Assembly: GCA_032821775.1 (NCBI GenBank)
Contig: JAVLRN010000005.1
Location: 3,534,001 to 3,598,000 of the forward strand
Direction: 5' to 3'
DNA length: 64,000 nucleotides
Source of the DNA: Sanguinoderma infundibulare
Lineage: Eukaryota; Basidiomycota; Agaricomycetes; Polyporales; Polyporaceae
Part shown: piece after piece, positions 33,881 to 45,016 of the stretch
Layout of the letters: every line of letters starts with the position of its first letter
Numbering within the stretch: the first letter of the stretch is position 1
The notes under the pieces: model-generated
Told to the model about the DNA's origin: nothing
The model's database searches: none
Seen by the model: the letters and a program-made list of their open reading frames with translations, nothing else
Translations under genes and position numbers: made by a program

Positions 33881-34975
33881 TGAGCCTTGCGAACCTCGAG
33901 GACATCCTGGGCTCGCTCGACATGAAGCCAACCGGGCACGAGATCAAGCTCGTGAAGGAGGAGTACCGGCCGTCTGCTGTTTCTGGGCACGTTTGAGCGA
34001 CGGTACGATGTACGGCGCAGAACGAGGGCGATGAGATAGTTTGTGGACACTTGAGCCACGGTGAGTCGATTGCAAATCGATTGCAGCCCATTTTGACCCT
34101 CGAGCGCTTGGACTGATCTATTCTCGGCAGTTTGCGGGCACCCCTTTGGACGTTCGACACGTCTCTCTCTTCTCTCCACTCCCATCGCCTGCAACCCGCG
34201 AGCATATGCCAGCATGCTGAGACCGTCTACGCCGACAAGCAAGACCAGAACGAGCGCATGATGCAGGAGCTCACCACCCTCCATGCTTCGCTTACAGTCC
34301 CGTGTAGTACTTGCCCTCGGACGGCTTGTATTCGGATTCGATGTAGTGTCGATTGGGTTGATCCCGGCGAGTATATGCACAGGTGAGCGGTGCTCTATTT
34401 GTAAAGTCTAGGGCACGTTAACTTATTTTAATTCCACCCATTTTCCTTAGTCCTCTTCGGGCCCTCCTCAGAGTCGTTATCGGAGGCCGCTGTCGAGCTC
34501 CTGGGCCGTGCTTTTGCAAGTCTCCCGGCCCGGTCGCGTGGATGACCGCGATCTTCCGCAGAACGTGTCGAAGTTGTCCGCGTCCGACCGGTTGGACGTG
34601 GCTCTGCGGCTGTCGAGCAGTCGAGCAGCGGGCAGCGAGCAGCGAGCAGCGATTGCGAGCTTGCTCGAGCCTCTCTGGCCTCTGGCTCCCGGATGCCCGG
34701 GCCCGCACTCCGTCCCGGCCCTCCGTCGGCCTTTCTACCGCACACCGCTCCCAGGCCACTTCCCCCACCCATTGCTCGAAGATTGCTCTCCGACTCTCCG
34801 GCTCGGTCATGGTCGCTGGACGGTTGATCAGGAAGAAGAAGGCTCCCCTGGCAATGGTGGCCATCTGTTTGAGGTCCGGGTGATTGCCGTCGTCTACCAT
34901 GGTTCGTGCGTGATGTCGTCCGGCTCAATTTGATTCTGACCGTATTCTTGCAGGCCGTAGACGGACGAATCCGCA
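33881..34975. other. unassigned coding-like segments
   Basis: On the plus strand MSLANLEDILGSLDMKPTGH with EIKLVKEEYRPS (33,881-33,995), then KQDQNERMMQELTTLHASL (34,239-34,297) and VLFGPSSESLSEAAVELLGR (from about 34,450) look like exons. On the minus strand the frame 34,900-34,418 reads MATIARGAFFFLINRPATM and AIFEQWVGEVAWERC. Neither set can be joined into a gene and no family is recognised. A GCGAGCA-type simple repeat lies at about 34,620-34,660. Confidence 0.3.
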
Positions 34976-35049
34976 AGGCCGGCTACGACGACATTGGTGC
35001 GTGCAAGTCCGGCGAACTTGCATCCGTCGCTCGCTCAAGGTATCAGGCC

Positions 35050-35770
35050 CCACGGGGTATCCTCATGTACGGACGTCCAAGTCCCTGGCATGATCCATGT
35101 CCTCGGGGTCCCCGTGACGGTGGACGTCAGATTCCGGGTCTTTTCACGCGCGTCGCGTGCGCTCTCCACATTGTGCTCCCCTCGAGTATCCCACACCCAC
35201 TTTCGTCCGCCCTGCCAGTCACCGCGATCGCCTCTCCGCGTTAACCTCGCCTATCGCTGCCCTGCTTTGGAGCGCACTGTACGACCCGCCTTCGTGGGTA
35301 TCGAAAGGCCTGGCAGGTCTGGACTTGGACCGTGGACTTGGTGTGTACAGGCTGCGGTTGGACGTCGACCGATGGTGCGCGCTCACGCCGCCACCTACGG
35401 CGCTATGGAGTTGGGCTCTTATGTTTGTCGCTCTGGGGTACGTCATCCTCTCGTATGGACCTAATTATCCCGCGTGTCCCCCTGAACCTACACACAGACA
35501 TTTCGCGTGCTGTCTGGGAGACACCCTGGCCTCAGAGCTCGGAATCCTGTCGCGCTCGCCTCCCATCCTCATCACCACCCTCAAACCCGTACCGCCCGGC
35601 ACGAACGGTGGTCTATCCGTGATGGGGACGCTCGCGTCGGTGGGGGGCGGGTTATTTATGGGCTTGATCATCGCTGTGACACTCGTCGCGCAGAGCACGG
35701 CGTGCGGCACGCAATGGCGGGGCGTCTTGATGCCGGAGGGTTTGGCTCATTGGTGCGTTCCCTCGTTTGA
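35050..35770 (+). pseudogene. DUF92/TMEM19-like membrane protein, disrupted
   Basis: The frame reads LLWSALYDPPSWVSKGLAG, WCALTPPPTALWSWALMFVA, then over a 60 bp intron (35,438-35,497) HFACCLGDTLASELGILSRS, ITTLKPVPPGTNGGLSVMGT and LASVGGGLFMGLIIAVTLVA. The motif LGDTLASELG...PPGTNGG is the DUF92/TMEM19 signature, an integral membrane family that includes plant phytyl-phosphate kinase VTE6; fungal members are uncharacterised. After ...ACGTQWRG the family's glycine-rich end (DAGGFGSLV) is found only in another frame, so there is a frameshift near 35,730. The N-terminal part upstream of about 35,240 is scrambled between frames. I judge it inactive. Confidence 0.7.
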
Positions 35771-36139
35771 CCGTGTGACGCGCAGAGCTGAAGGATCGTG
35801 ATTGGGGCGCACAGCTCAAGCGGTTTACGCACGAAATCCACCGCGCCCTACGTGATGCGCGGCAAGGCCGTTTTGCCCTCGGTTTCGTATAAAGAACGCG
35901 TGCGTACCGCAGCATACCACATATCCACCGCCTCAGGCCTCACCTGCCTTCCTGTCGCAGCGCCGCAGCGTCTTCCTACAGTTTTCTCGGGGATATTTCC
36001 ACCGCCTCTGCCCTCATACTTAAAGAGCCGGGGTCCACCTCATTTGCTCTGCTGCATATCGAGTTTCACCTCTCCCTCTACCTGCGCCACTGCCGCGGTG
36101 ATCTCCTCTGTTTTCTTCGACATAGCCAGTCCTCTGAAC

Positions 36140-36690
36140 ATGAACGAACCGACAAGCCTCGTACCCGCTGCATTCCTCAACACGAAAGTCTTGGAGATGG
36201 TCAGCACCAACGTGAACTGTGGTGTCATCGGTGCGTGGCGCAGTGTGGGGTGCTGCACGTGTCCTCACACCGCGACTGCCAGAATACTTTGTCGACGTGC
36301 TCATGGCTGCGGTCGCGCGGGTCATACTCGCGTCGCAGTATACGGCAGCGTTCCAGCTGAAGACCCTCGTCCTCATGGGCTGCGTCACCGACCACATCAC
36401 CCGCGGCCTTCTCGACGCGCGCACCATTCCAACGGCCATCGTCTATCTCTCGGATATCCGACTGGATACTTACGACACGGGGGATTTTGTCTGCGAACAG
36501 CCCGCGATTGGAGTGCTCATGCTCGCCCATAAGGTGCGTCGTGCTCGCCACCTCCCGGCATCCACGGCCTTGACTTAACTATAACGTCCGGCCGTGTGCA
36601 GAGCACCAACGAACCTTGGTACCCGGCGGACGTGTGGCTCCAGCTCGTGCAGATTGAGTTCGACCAGCACCGGCCGTGGCGATCTATCTG
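36140..36690 (+). pseudogene. conserved-looking protein of unknown family, fragment
   Basis: Exon 36,140-36,230 (MNEPTSLVPAAFLNTKVLEM) joins in phase to 36,283-36,533 (EYFVDVLMAAVARVILASQY, FQLKTLVLMGCVTDHITRGL, TAIVYLSDIRLDTYDTGDF, QPAIGVLMLAHK). After a further 67 bp intron comes STNEPWYPADVWLQLVQIEF, then DQHRPWRSICRDW. These exons look like genuine helical protein sequence and are unbroken, but no start region upstream or end downstream can be found. The frame runs directly into the CBM21 gene. I do not recognise the family and cannot exclude that it is the middle of a larger gene. Confidence 0.45.
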
Positions 36691-36701
36691 TCGTGACTGG
36701 C

Positions 36702-37166
36702 ATGGCGTCGACCAAGAGCGAGCCGAGCACGCGGACGAAGTCGGTCCACCTCGACGACCGTTTGGAGCACGTCAAGCTCTTGGTGGCCGAACAGAAGCCC
36801 CTGACCATCTCTCGCGAGGGCTCCCCGACAGACACGAGCGGCACGGAAAGCGACTTGCCCAGTCTGATCTTTGGCCCGAAGAACGTTGCGGAGCAAGAGA
36901 AGATGCTCACCATGACGGTCACCAACATGCCCGCCGCGCCACGTGCGGACGCCGACGTCGCCCTCGAGGAGCTTGCCATTTCCGAAGACGGCCTTTCCCT
37001 CAACGGCCGCGAGCGCTTGCGGATCATCGCCTTCGAAAAGAGGCTCGCCGTCTACTTCACGGTCGACTACTAGCAGACGACGAGCGAGGTGACGGCGAAG
37101 TATCTCCACTCGATTCCTGGCGGCGTCTTCGATCGATTCGCGTTCACCATCCGCCTGCAGTCCTTG
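36702..37166 (+). pseudogene. CBM21 / PP1 glycogen-targeting protein, truncated
   Basis: Begins MASTKSEPSTRTKSVHLDDR, continues LEHVKLLVAEQKPLTISREG then SPTDTSGTESDLPSLIFG, and enters a CBM21 fold: VALEELAISEDGLSLNGRER, AFEKRLAVYFTVDY, then TAG at 37,071-37,073, then QTTSEVTAKYLHSIPGGVFD and RFAFTIRL in the same frame. In CBM21 the position of the stop is a conserved Trp (the WQTTSEV motif), so a single TGG-to-TAG change explains it. The PP1-docking RVxF site also appears degraded: KSVHL where family members have Phe. Such proteins bring protein phosphatase 1 to glycogen. The N-terminal part upstream is missing. Confidence 0.8.
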
Positions 37167-37255
37167 TTTTCGCCTTCCTCTTTGCCTTAGCTTTTGTCTT
37201 TGCCTTGTCTTCGCCTTCGCCTTGTCTTCGTCTTCGCCTGCACCTTCGGGCCGGA
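37161..37255 (+). repeat. pyrimidine-rich simple repeat (CTTTGC/CTTCGC)
   Basis: Imperfect hexamers of the type CTTCGC, CTTTGC and CTTGTC follow the CBM21 remnant directly. Confidence 0.7.
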
Positions 37256-37475
37256 GTAAGTTTCGTTTGCGGGTCGGGATCGACTGAATTGAAATTCGAA
37301 CGTACGTCGAGAGACTGACTTGTGTATAGTAGAGTAGTTGATACCGATGGACTTGAAGAGCTGAGGAGCTCGACCAGTTCAATCGTTGGCTGAATACACT
37401 TATGTGCTTGTAGTCGCAGTCGTAGAATTATGCAGACCGCATCATCGCCCGAGTCTACTCTCCCTGCACTCAGCT

Positions 37476-37650
37476 AGCCTTACCCTGTATGTAGTTCGCC
37501 TTACCGTGTACCTAGTGCGCTTCCCGTGCTCCTACTGAGCTTCCCGTGTACCTAGTGAGCTTCCCCTGTACCTAGTGAGGTACCTAGTTCGCCTTCTTGT
37601 GCTCCTGCTGAGCTTCCTGTGTACCTAGTCCGCCTTCCTGTGCTCTGACA
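37476..37650 (+). repeat. minisatellite, about 21 bp unit, right end of M1
   Basis: Degenerate tandem copies around CTTCCCGTGTACCTAGTGAG, alternating with CTTCC(T/C)GTGCTCCT variants, about eight units. It lies 150 bp from the M1/L2 boundary. Confidence 0.75.
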
Positions 37651-40600
37651 GAGTCAAGGGCTTGTTGCGGTCAGTTTCTGTGTGCCAAGCGAAGCGAGAT
37701 CGCGATCTGCCCGGGACGCGACATGTCACCGCACGTGCACATGTGACAGCCCCCGATCTCGCCCCACGCACAGCTCAGACTCGAACGTCGATCATGGCAC
37801 GACCAACCCACTTGCCTGTCACTCACGACGACAACGCGCTCGCGCTGGACAGCGTCCGCCTCGTGCTCTCGCCGACAACGCTTCCTCTTCTCAGAACAAC
37901 ACTTGCCGGTCGCCGTATTCTGCCCACAATGGCCACTCGACAAAGCTCGGCAGTCCGTATTCTGTGGCCGTGGACGCACCCAGCATCGCCTGCTCCGAGT
38001 TGCCTTCTTGGTGTCCTGGCGGATCATGATAGCACGCTCCGCTGTGCTCGGCGCAAAGCTCTTCCCTGAGGCGAAAGCGCCGTCCTGCGCCGCCTCACCG
38101 CGCCGCCTGCACTTTTCGCCGCTCGCCCTTGTCATCCCCCAGCCTTCGACTGGCTTCCATCTCCAGAATAGCCCGCGCAGAGCAGGCCACTCCGGAAAGA
38201 ACATCGCGCTTCTCCCGTAGCCCGTGTCACAGGGTGTTCCTGTCCATGGCCGTATCGTTCTGTCCCCCACGGGCCACGACACATCGCACACTGCACGAAT
38301 ACACTCGCCCGCGCGCGAACGTTCTCCACCCCGGTTCTGTCCGCCACCACAGCCCATCTCCTGTCGGTGGCCCGGTCCAGATGGGCTGGATCATATTCGG
38401 TTAGCAGCCTGCCCCGACGTGCCTCAAGTGGCTCGCTCTGCCACGCCGCTGCCAAACACACTCATCTTCGAACCGAACCTTCGGCGGGCTCCATTCAACA
38501 TTCGCATCCGACAGATGCCTGTTGCGGCGCCGCGGTGGAATCGCTCCATCCTCCTGGCAAGGTTTAGACGAGGGGGGACGGTCAGCTGGATACACCGTGA
38601 GTGGCGCTTGCTTCAGCTTCCTATCTTCAGCCTCCCTTTCCACCCCCTTTCGCCTCTTCGCCATCCTCGCGACTCGTTCCACTGCCCATCTGTCTGGCGA
38701 TGCTTTCGGCATGCTTTCCGAGCACATCCAATCCGGAAGCGTTTGCCCCAATCCCCAGACAAGTGAGGCAGATCCCATCCAGTTGTGGCCATGTCTGCGT
38801 AAGGGGATGAGGAGATCGTGGGCAGCGGTGTCGGCGCACGATCCGAGTACATACGCTCTCGTCTAGATCCGTCCTGAACTCAGTTCGATCTACTTATGCG
38901 GCGATTCCCAACCTACGTAAGTGCCCACTTAGAGTTGTCGATCCTGTGATCTATCCGCCGCCCCGGACACCGGCGGTGCGATAGGGATGGTCCCGTACTA
39001 GGCGTCAGAACCGTCCATGTACAGTCCTTGCGGTTCTCCCACCCACCAATCGCCGCACGGTTGCGATGCTCTCGTCTTCATCTGCCTTTTGTCTCTGCGT
39101 ATCCGGCTTCCAAGTTCCAATGGACGTCGTTCTCCTCAACGATCCTCAGAAGACGAACGCGCAATTGTGGATTCGTCCTTCACCGCACTTAGTACTTACT
39201 ACGTACCCAGCGGCCCGTCCTCTCGTCATATCACCGCCTAACCAATGCTGCTCGGGCCAGACGCAGTCCAGCCTCGTCCTCAGGAGAATTTCTGATTTCC
39301 GGTAGAGGGCGCGTCTGCACGTCATCGCACATCGTGCATTGGGCACCGCAAGCGTCTAAAAACTTCAATCACAACGAGGCACCGTGCACCGGCTGTGACG
39401 AGCAGCTTCAATTCTATGTACGGATACAGTTGAATATCTACAGTGCTTTGCATAAAACACTGCAGGTCGCGTGCCCGACAGGCTGTTTGTCCATCTGAGA
39501 GGGCGTAGTCGCGGCAAGCGCGCGATGCCCGAAACAGGAAGTTCCCACAGCTCGCGAGCGCTGCGAGCCTCCAATCTCGCGTGCCTCGCCGCGGCTGTCA
39601 CTATGATATGCGAGTACGTCTGAATCTCTTCACATACACACTGCTGCCGGCACGTTCCCCACACGACCGTGATGCTTTTGTCTTTGCCGTGCTGCAATTT
39701 CATTGTCTTCTGCTCTGCGCTTTGGGAGGGACTCAGGGAGGTGGTTTATCTCTCTTGTCTTGCGCAGCAGCGCTCAACACTGTTGTTGTGCGGTAGCGAG
39801 GCGCCCCTGATATTGTCCCGAAGGTCCAAGAAGTTCGTGAGATTAATTCATAACAAGTATTACTGTATCTCGATTCAGCAGCATGATGATGACCGCACGA
39901 CGGCCCAAACCTTGTCTCCCAAGTGGAGGCTATGTACAACGGCCTTTTGTGCTTTGCGAGCGCTGCCGTCGTGAGGTGAGTTTGTCTATGTCTATGCGCA
40001 TTGTCTCTTCCAAAAGTCGAGACAAGAGGCTGACTGCTTCTCGAGTTTCTAGGTAACTAAGGATCCTTGAAAGTCGACCATCTGGCTTCTCCGATCTCAG
40101 CAGTCCGCCGCGCCCGAGGATATGGAACTTGGAAGGCGAGTTACTGTTTTGTACTCACGGGCGCAGCCTTTGTTCATCTCGTCCTTGTAAACAGCAGACG
40201 CGTTTACGTCCACAGAACCCTCGCGCTCCCACGGATCTCTCAGACAACACACGCAAGGCTGTGCCCGGCGAGCGCGAAATGTGGATGATTGTCCATACCT
40301 ACAAAACGTCCGTCAGGATGCACTGGCAGGACAGCTTTGCAACCGTCACGCCCAGGTTCCTTCCTCGACGACGTCAGGGTCAGGAGATATCCGGATGTCG
40401 GTGAGCGTGTCATGTTCCATGTCGCTATCCCGGGCGTAGCCGAGGCTCAACGAGGTGGATACAGGAACCGGCGTTGAACGCGACGAGGTCAAGGCTGGCA
40501 TGAACGGGTCTCTCCGAGTCATCTTCGGAAGTTCCCCACTGAGTTGTTTCTCCGAATACCGTAAGCCGTCTTGCGGCGCACACGTGTGAGTAATGTCCGG

Positions 40601-40890
40601 CGCAAAGACGTTCGATATCAGGAGGTGCTTACGACGGCTTACGACAGTCTGTTCCATGTATGCCGTCGTTCATACTTAAGCTCAAGCTTCCATCCGGATA
40701 TCCAGCGGGGCTCCAAGGAAAAAAAGTCCACTTTCTGTGCGACCAGTCGTCACGAGTACGGTGGCACTGGACAAGGATGGTGCGTTAGGCGTGTGCAACC
40801 TACGTCCTCGATACGTTACGTTGCAGTTGATAGCAGCGTGGAAGATCGAGGTGGTTTGCTTCCCAATGGGTAATTTGTTGAATAGATCAC

Positions 40891-40897
40891 TATAAAT
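40891..40897 (+). promoter_or_regulatory. TATA box facing the 3' end of the MFS gene (L2)
   Basis: TATAAAT at the same relative position as in L1, antisense to the MFS gene. Confidence 0.35.
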
Positions 40898-40994
40898 CCC
40901 GCCTCGAACTCAACCGCCTATGCTAGGAGCTTAGCAACTGAGCAATCACGATTCCACCCGCTCCTCCCTAAGGATATCACAACCGGTGGAGCCT

Positions 40995-43024
40995 CTAGCA
41001 GTTGTCCCGTGAAGTAGTATACCCAATGTCTACCCACGAGCGCATCCGATCTCCATACCGGATGGTAAGCAGTATCATTCTACATCCGTCGTCAGAGAGG
41101 ATCCAGGCCAATGCCCCAACATTGTCTGACGTAAAGCGACACGCACCCGAAACCGGTCCATGCAATTACTGAAAAGAGCGCATTTGTTGCGACAACACCA
41201 AACGACTCTATAAGAGGCAGAGTGCTCGCGGTTGCGAACGCCATGATGAGCGAACGGAACGAGCTGCCGATCGTGGCATCATCCCCTCAGCACGTTAGAA
41301 TGCGGCACGAGCGTACGGCGAGAGATACTACTCACGAGCTAGCTGCCATAGTTTCAGCACTCCGGTCGTGCAAGATATCGACGTAGTATGAGGAGCAAGG
41401 GGTCAAGACGATGTCCACCTGAAACTCGAGATGAGCAATGACACGATGCTTCATTCTGGAAGACGTACTCCGATACCGTTCATAAACAGCCAAACGGAGA
41501 GAAGGGCGATCCCAGGGAGGCCTGGAACGTACTTCATGGTCAGGCCCGCTGCAAGGGTGGACACGGGTACTAAGAACGCCGCGCCCCACATGGTAGCACG
41601 GAGACGATCTTCGGGCACCCAGACCCCATCGCGACGGTCCCGCCAAACGATGACAGCCCTGTCCGCTAAATGTCCGGCCAGCGGGGCACCGACTGTAGTG
41701 GAGAACCTTGAGTATGCTGCATGATCCCAGAGGTGATGCGCGAGGCCAGACGCACGAAAATTCCCTATGCCAATAGGAAGGAAAAATGCTCCTATGACGG
41801 CTTCATTTGAGATGCCGTATGCCTCGCCCTGATGTGGCATAAGCGATGCTTCCGGAAGGGGAAAGAGTGTGGAGACTTACGACCGTATAGGAGAGAGGAA
41901 CCATCATCACTGAAGAGCGTTAGCTACGTGGATGTTATACAAGACACGGTCCTACCGAAATCGGTCGCCAAAGCAGTCGTAGTCGCAACGGTCTAAGCTC
42001 AAATGAGTCGATGTCAAGAGGACGACAAATGCGTGCTAGTGCGACACTGAACTCACCGGAATCAGAATGACGGGGCTGCGCAAGAGTGCGAGACTGCTAA
42101 GGGGGTTGAGGATCTTGAACTGGTTCCCCTCAGCCTTGAGCTGACCGAGCTTCTCTTCGGGCAGCGTTTCCGGGAGCCACAATGCGACCGCGACAAGCGC
42201 AGAGATGCCCATGAAGAACAACGCCCATTGGGCATAACGCCAAGAGGCATAATGCGTCGCAATACCTCCACAGACGGGTGCGATTGCTGGTCCGATGAGC
42301 GAAGCCTAAGCCAAGGCAGGAATGAGTCATCGTCAATGGAGCAAACTATGCCATGACTCACGCCGAAGAACAGGCCCATAGCATAGCCCCGTTCCTCAAG
42401 TCGATAAATGTCTCCGATGACTCCTGCGCTGACAGACATTGCGCTTGAGAAACCGAAGGCTTGGACTACGCGCCAGAACATGAGCGAGGGCACGGTGTAG
42501 GACAGTGCGACACCTATCGAGCCTATGCAAAGGCACGGCAAAGACCTGAGATACACAAAGCGACGTCCATCTATCGTGACGCGACTTAATCGGCAGCCAG
42601 GAAACCTGAGGAGTATTCTGCTACTCACATGTGCGCGAATATGTCGCCCAGGTAAGACTGCCAATGGCCGCAGTAGCAAGCGACAAACTCACTGCAAGAC
42701 TATCCTGATGTCAGATCAAGAACCGGGACGGGAGAAGGAGCCCAGCATACCTGATTATCGGACCTGTGATATTCAGCTCGCTGGCAATCTCTGGAATGGA
42801 GGGTATGAAGGAACCAGAGGCCAAGACTAGAATGAAGCATTTCAATGAGTGTGGGGCTTCGACCTGTCTCCGACGCACTCACAAGGAATCAGACCGGCGT
42901 AAGCAATGACGGCCACGATAACGCGTTTTTGGGAAGGGGAGAAGCGTTGGTAAAGGAGATTGCGGTGCACGACGTCAATGTCCGACGGCGCGGCCAGCAG
43001 CGGGCTTTCTTCTGTGGACGCCAT
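40995..43024 (-). CDS. MFS multidrug-type transporter, array copy 2
   Basis: Same 11-exon structure and, in every frame I compared, the same 485-aa product as the gene at 22,915-24,944. It belongs to the L1-derived half of the hybrid repeat. The intact frame and splice sites imply it can be expressed. About 700 bp of upstream sequence and all of the downstream sequence to 39,748 are shared with copy 1, so regulation should be the same. Confidence 0.93.
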
Positions 43025-43890
43025 GTTGCTTCAAATTCGTGGATTCGAAGTCGAATTTAAGCGTTGACGTCGAAACACTAAGTCCGCCAAGACTGGCTTG
43101 ATCGACGACCGGGAGCGACGACAGAGCCAGCGAGAAGTCGACGGGGACAAAGGCATTGAAGTGAGGAATCTAGAGTGTGAACAGTTAACCGGTTTCATAT
43201 ATTGGCATTACTGTTAGCAAATTTCACAACTTACATGGCCGGACTATATGCGCACCGTATACGTTCAGCTTATACAACTCCGCTCCGACGAAGTTGGATA
43301 CCTCCTCGCCGCAGAACAGCGCCGAGCGGATTGCCTCGACCAGCCCCCGGCGTCGAACCCGAGCACAAAGTCGTCGACCTCCATTTTCCGAGCTCGGCGG
43401 TAGTTGCCATCGAAAACAGTCTGGTCGTTGCATCCGAACGGGGTGGGCTCGCACGCTTTCGAGAGATCGATGCGTCTGTGGGAACCTCGATGGTGAGTCA
43501 GAGCTCTGTTCACCCTACAAGCCAGTATCGCCTACCGAGCATGACTCTCCTTTCCATTGTAAAGCACGAGGTCCGAGTGTGCCATTGCAATACGGCAAGT
43601 GCTCCTTCAAGATGGAACGGAGGCGTGGGAGGGCTTTGCTCAACGGTGGAGGACACGGTTGGGAGAACCGTTAGGGTGATTCGATCATGTCGAGAAATGA
43701 TCTAGATATACCAGTGCGAACAGGAGGTGACATGAGGAACCCAAAAACGGGAGGTCAGTACGTCATCAATGCATCGTCGTTACGAGGGTTTCTTTACTCA
43801 CCGCGCGTAGACTAGATCGTGCTCATGCAACCCCCAACTTGACACAGCACTTCGCGACTCGTGCTGGTACATCGGATGGGCACGGATCGG

Positions 43891-45016
43891 TTAGGAACGG
43901 ATGACTGAGAGCCTGAGCGGCATCTCTGGCCTCTTGCTCTCCTTCCCGACGGACGGGTACGAGACGCCCGTGTTGTTCCATACGATGTCCTTGTCGCTCA
44001 AGTCGAACTCGAAGTTCGCGATGAGCAGCGACAGGACGACCGCTGGGAATGAGATAGACACGATGTCAGCTTTCAACATGCCCGAATAAGTAGATCAGAG
44101 GCCACTTGTTGGGCTCGAGCTGCGCGTACTTGAAGCCGCTAAACACGCATACATTGTCAGTCGAGGATCGAGCCGAGGACGAGCCAACCAGGACACATAC
44201 ATGCAGGACCGCGAGCAGCCGTGGAAAGACATGCCTTACATCACGTCAGTGTTCAGCCCTTTATCGCAACGCTTTAACCACTCACAGGTTAGAGTAGACC
44301 CCGGGGATGCGAGCCTCTTCGACCGCACGGGGAACGGGCGTCAGGAAGCGGTCTGGGTTCCATTCGCAGCCGTCCTCGCCCCACAGCGCCTTGTTCGTGT
44401 TGCATGCCCACAAGTTCAGAATGGCGATGGTGCCTTTTCGGACCGCGACCTCTGTAATCAGACAGCCGTCCCTGCCGCGGAAGGGCTCGTGCAATTGGAG
44501 GACTGTGTCCTGGGAAGCACTGCAGCTCCACCTCATAAGCCGTTGAAGCGAGAGACTGGACAAGCGTGCCGATACTCACCAACGAGTGAGATTGCTTACC
44601 GGGCCGTACCTGCGGGCATGCGCGTGCGTCAGTCGCTAAATCAGCAGACTGCCTCATGATTACCACGTACAGCTGGAGGGTCTCGCGGAAGACCGAGTCG
44701 AGGTAGGGAAGATCGTTGAGTTGATCGTAGCTGACCTCCTCGCCCGCCGGCGCCTCCAGGATCTCGGCCCGGAGCTTACTCTGGACGTTCGGGTTCAGGG
44801 CTAGGAGATGGAGCAGCCGCACGGTTGCATGCGAAATTGTATCCATGCCGACGAGGATGAATGTTCTGTAATGCGAGATCGCGGGCTTAGAGGAGGTGGT
44901 GGCACAAACACGAGAAGACGTACAAGACTTGAGCAGTGAGCTCGTCATCCGACAGCTTCTCCTTCTCCGACGCAGTCATGTTCGCCTGGGCTGGTCCGGA
45001 ACTGGGTTCTTGAAGC
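43891..45016 (-). pseudogene. cytochrome P450, C-terminal half, copy 2
   Basis: Counterpart of 25,811-26,936 with the same missing N-terminal half, the same ETLQ in place of ExxR, the same intact heme loop FHGCSRSCIG and the same out-of-phase junctions. The damage therefore existed before M was duplicated. Confidence 0.85.

Larger units (their letters stand above)
24999..37804. repeat. M block, copy 1
   Basis: 12.8 kb between L1 and L2, made of remnants of unrelated host genes in both orientations. Copy 2 is at +18,080 with the same translations. Between about 24,999 and 25,143, and from 25,434 to 25,810, nothing is supported. Confidence 0.85.
37805..43078. repeat. L repeat, copy 2 (recombinant)
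   Basis: Up to 39,697 it carries L3-type diagnostic bases, including the extra 41 bp near 39,186-39,253, CACATACACA near 39,632 and A at 39,697. From 39,748 (A in GTTTATCTC) it carries L1-type bases through the MFS gene. The left part (37,805-40,994) has no supported gene, as in L1. Confidence 0.9.

Noticed and set aside
24999..37804. M as a Helitron or Starship-type element
   Set aside because: No Rep/helicase or DUF3435 tyrosine recombinase can be read on either strand. Gene-fragment capture remains possible only as a non-autonomous element, without sequence proof here.
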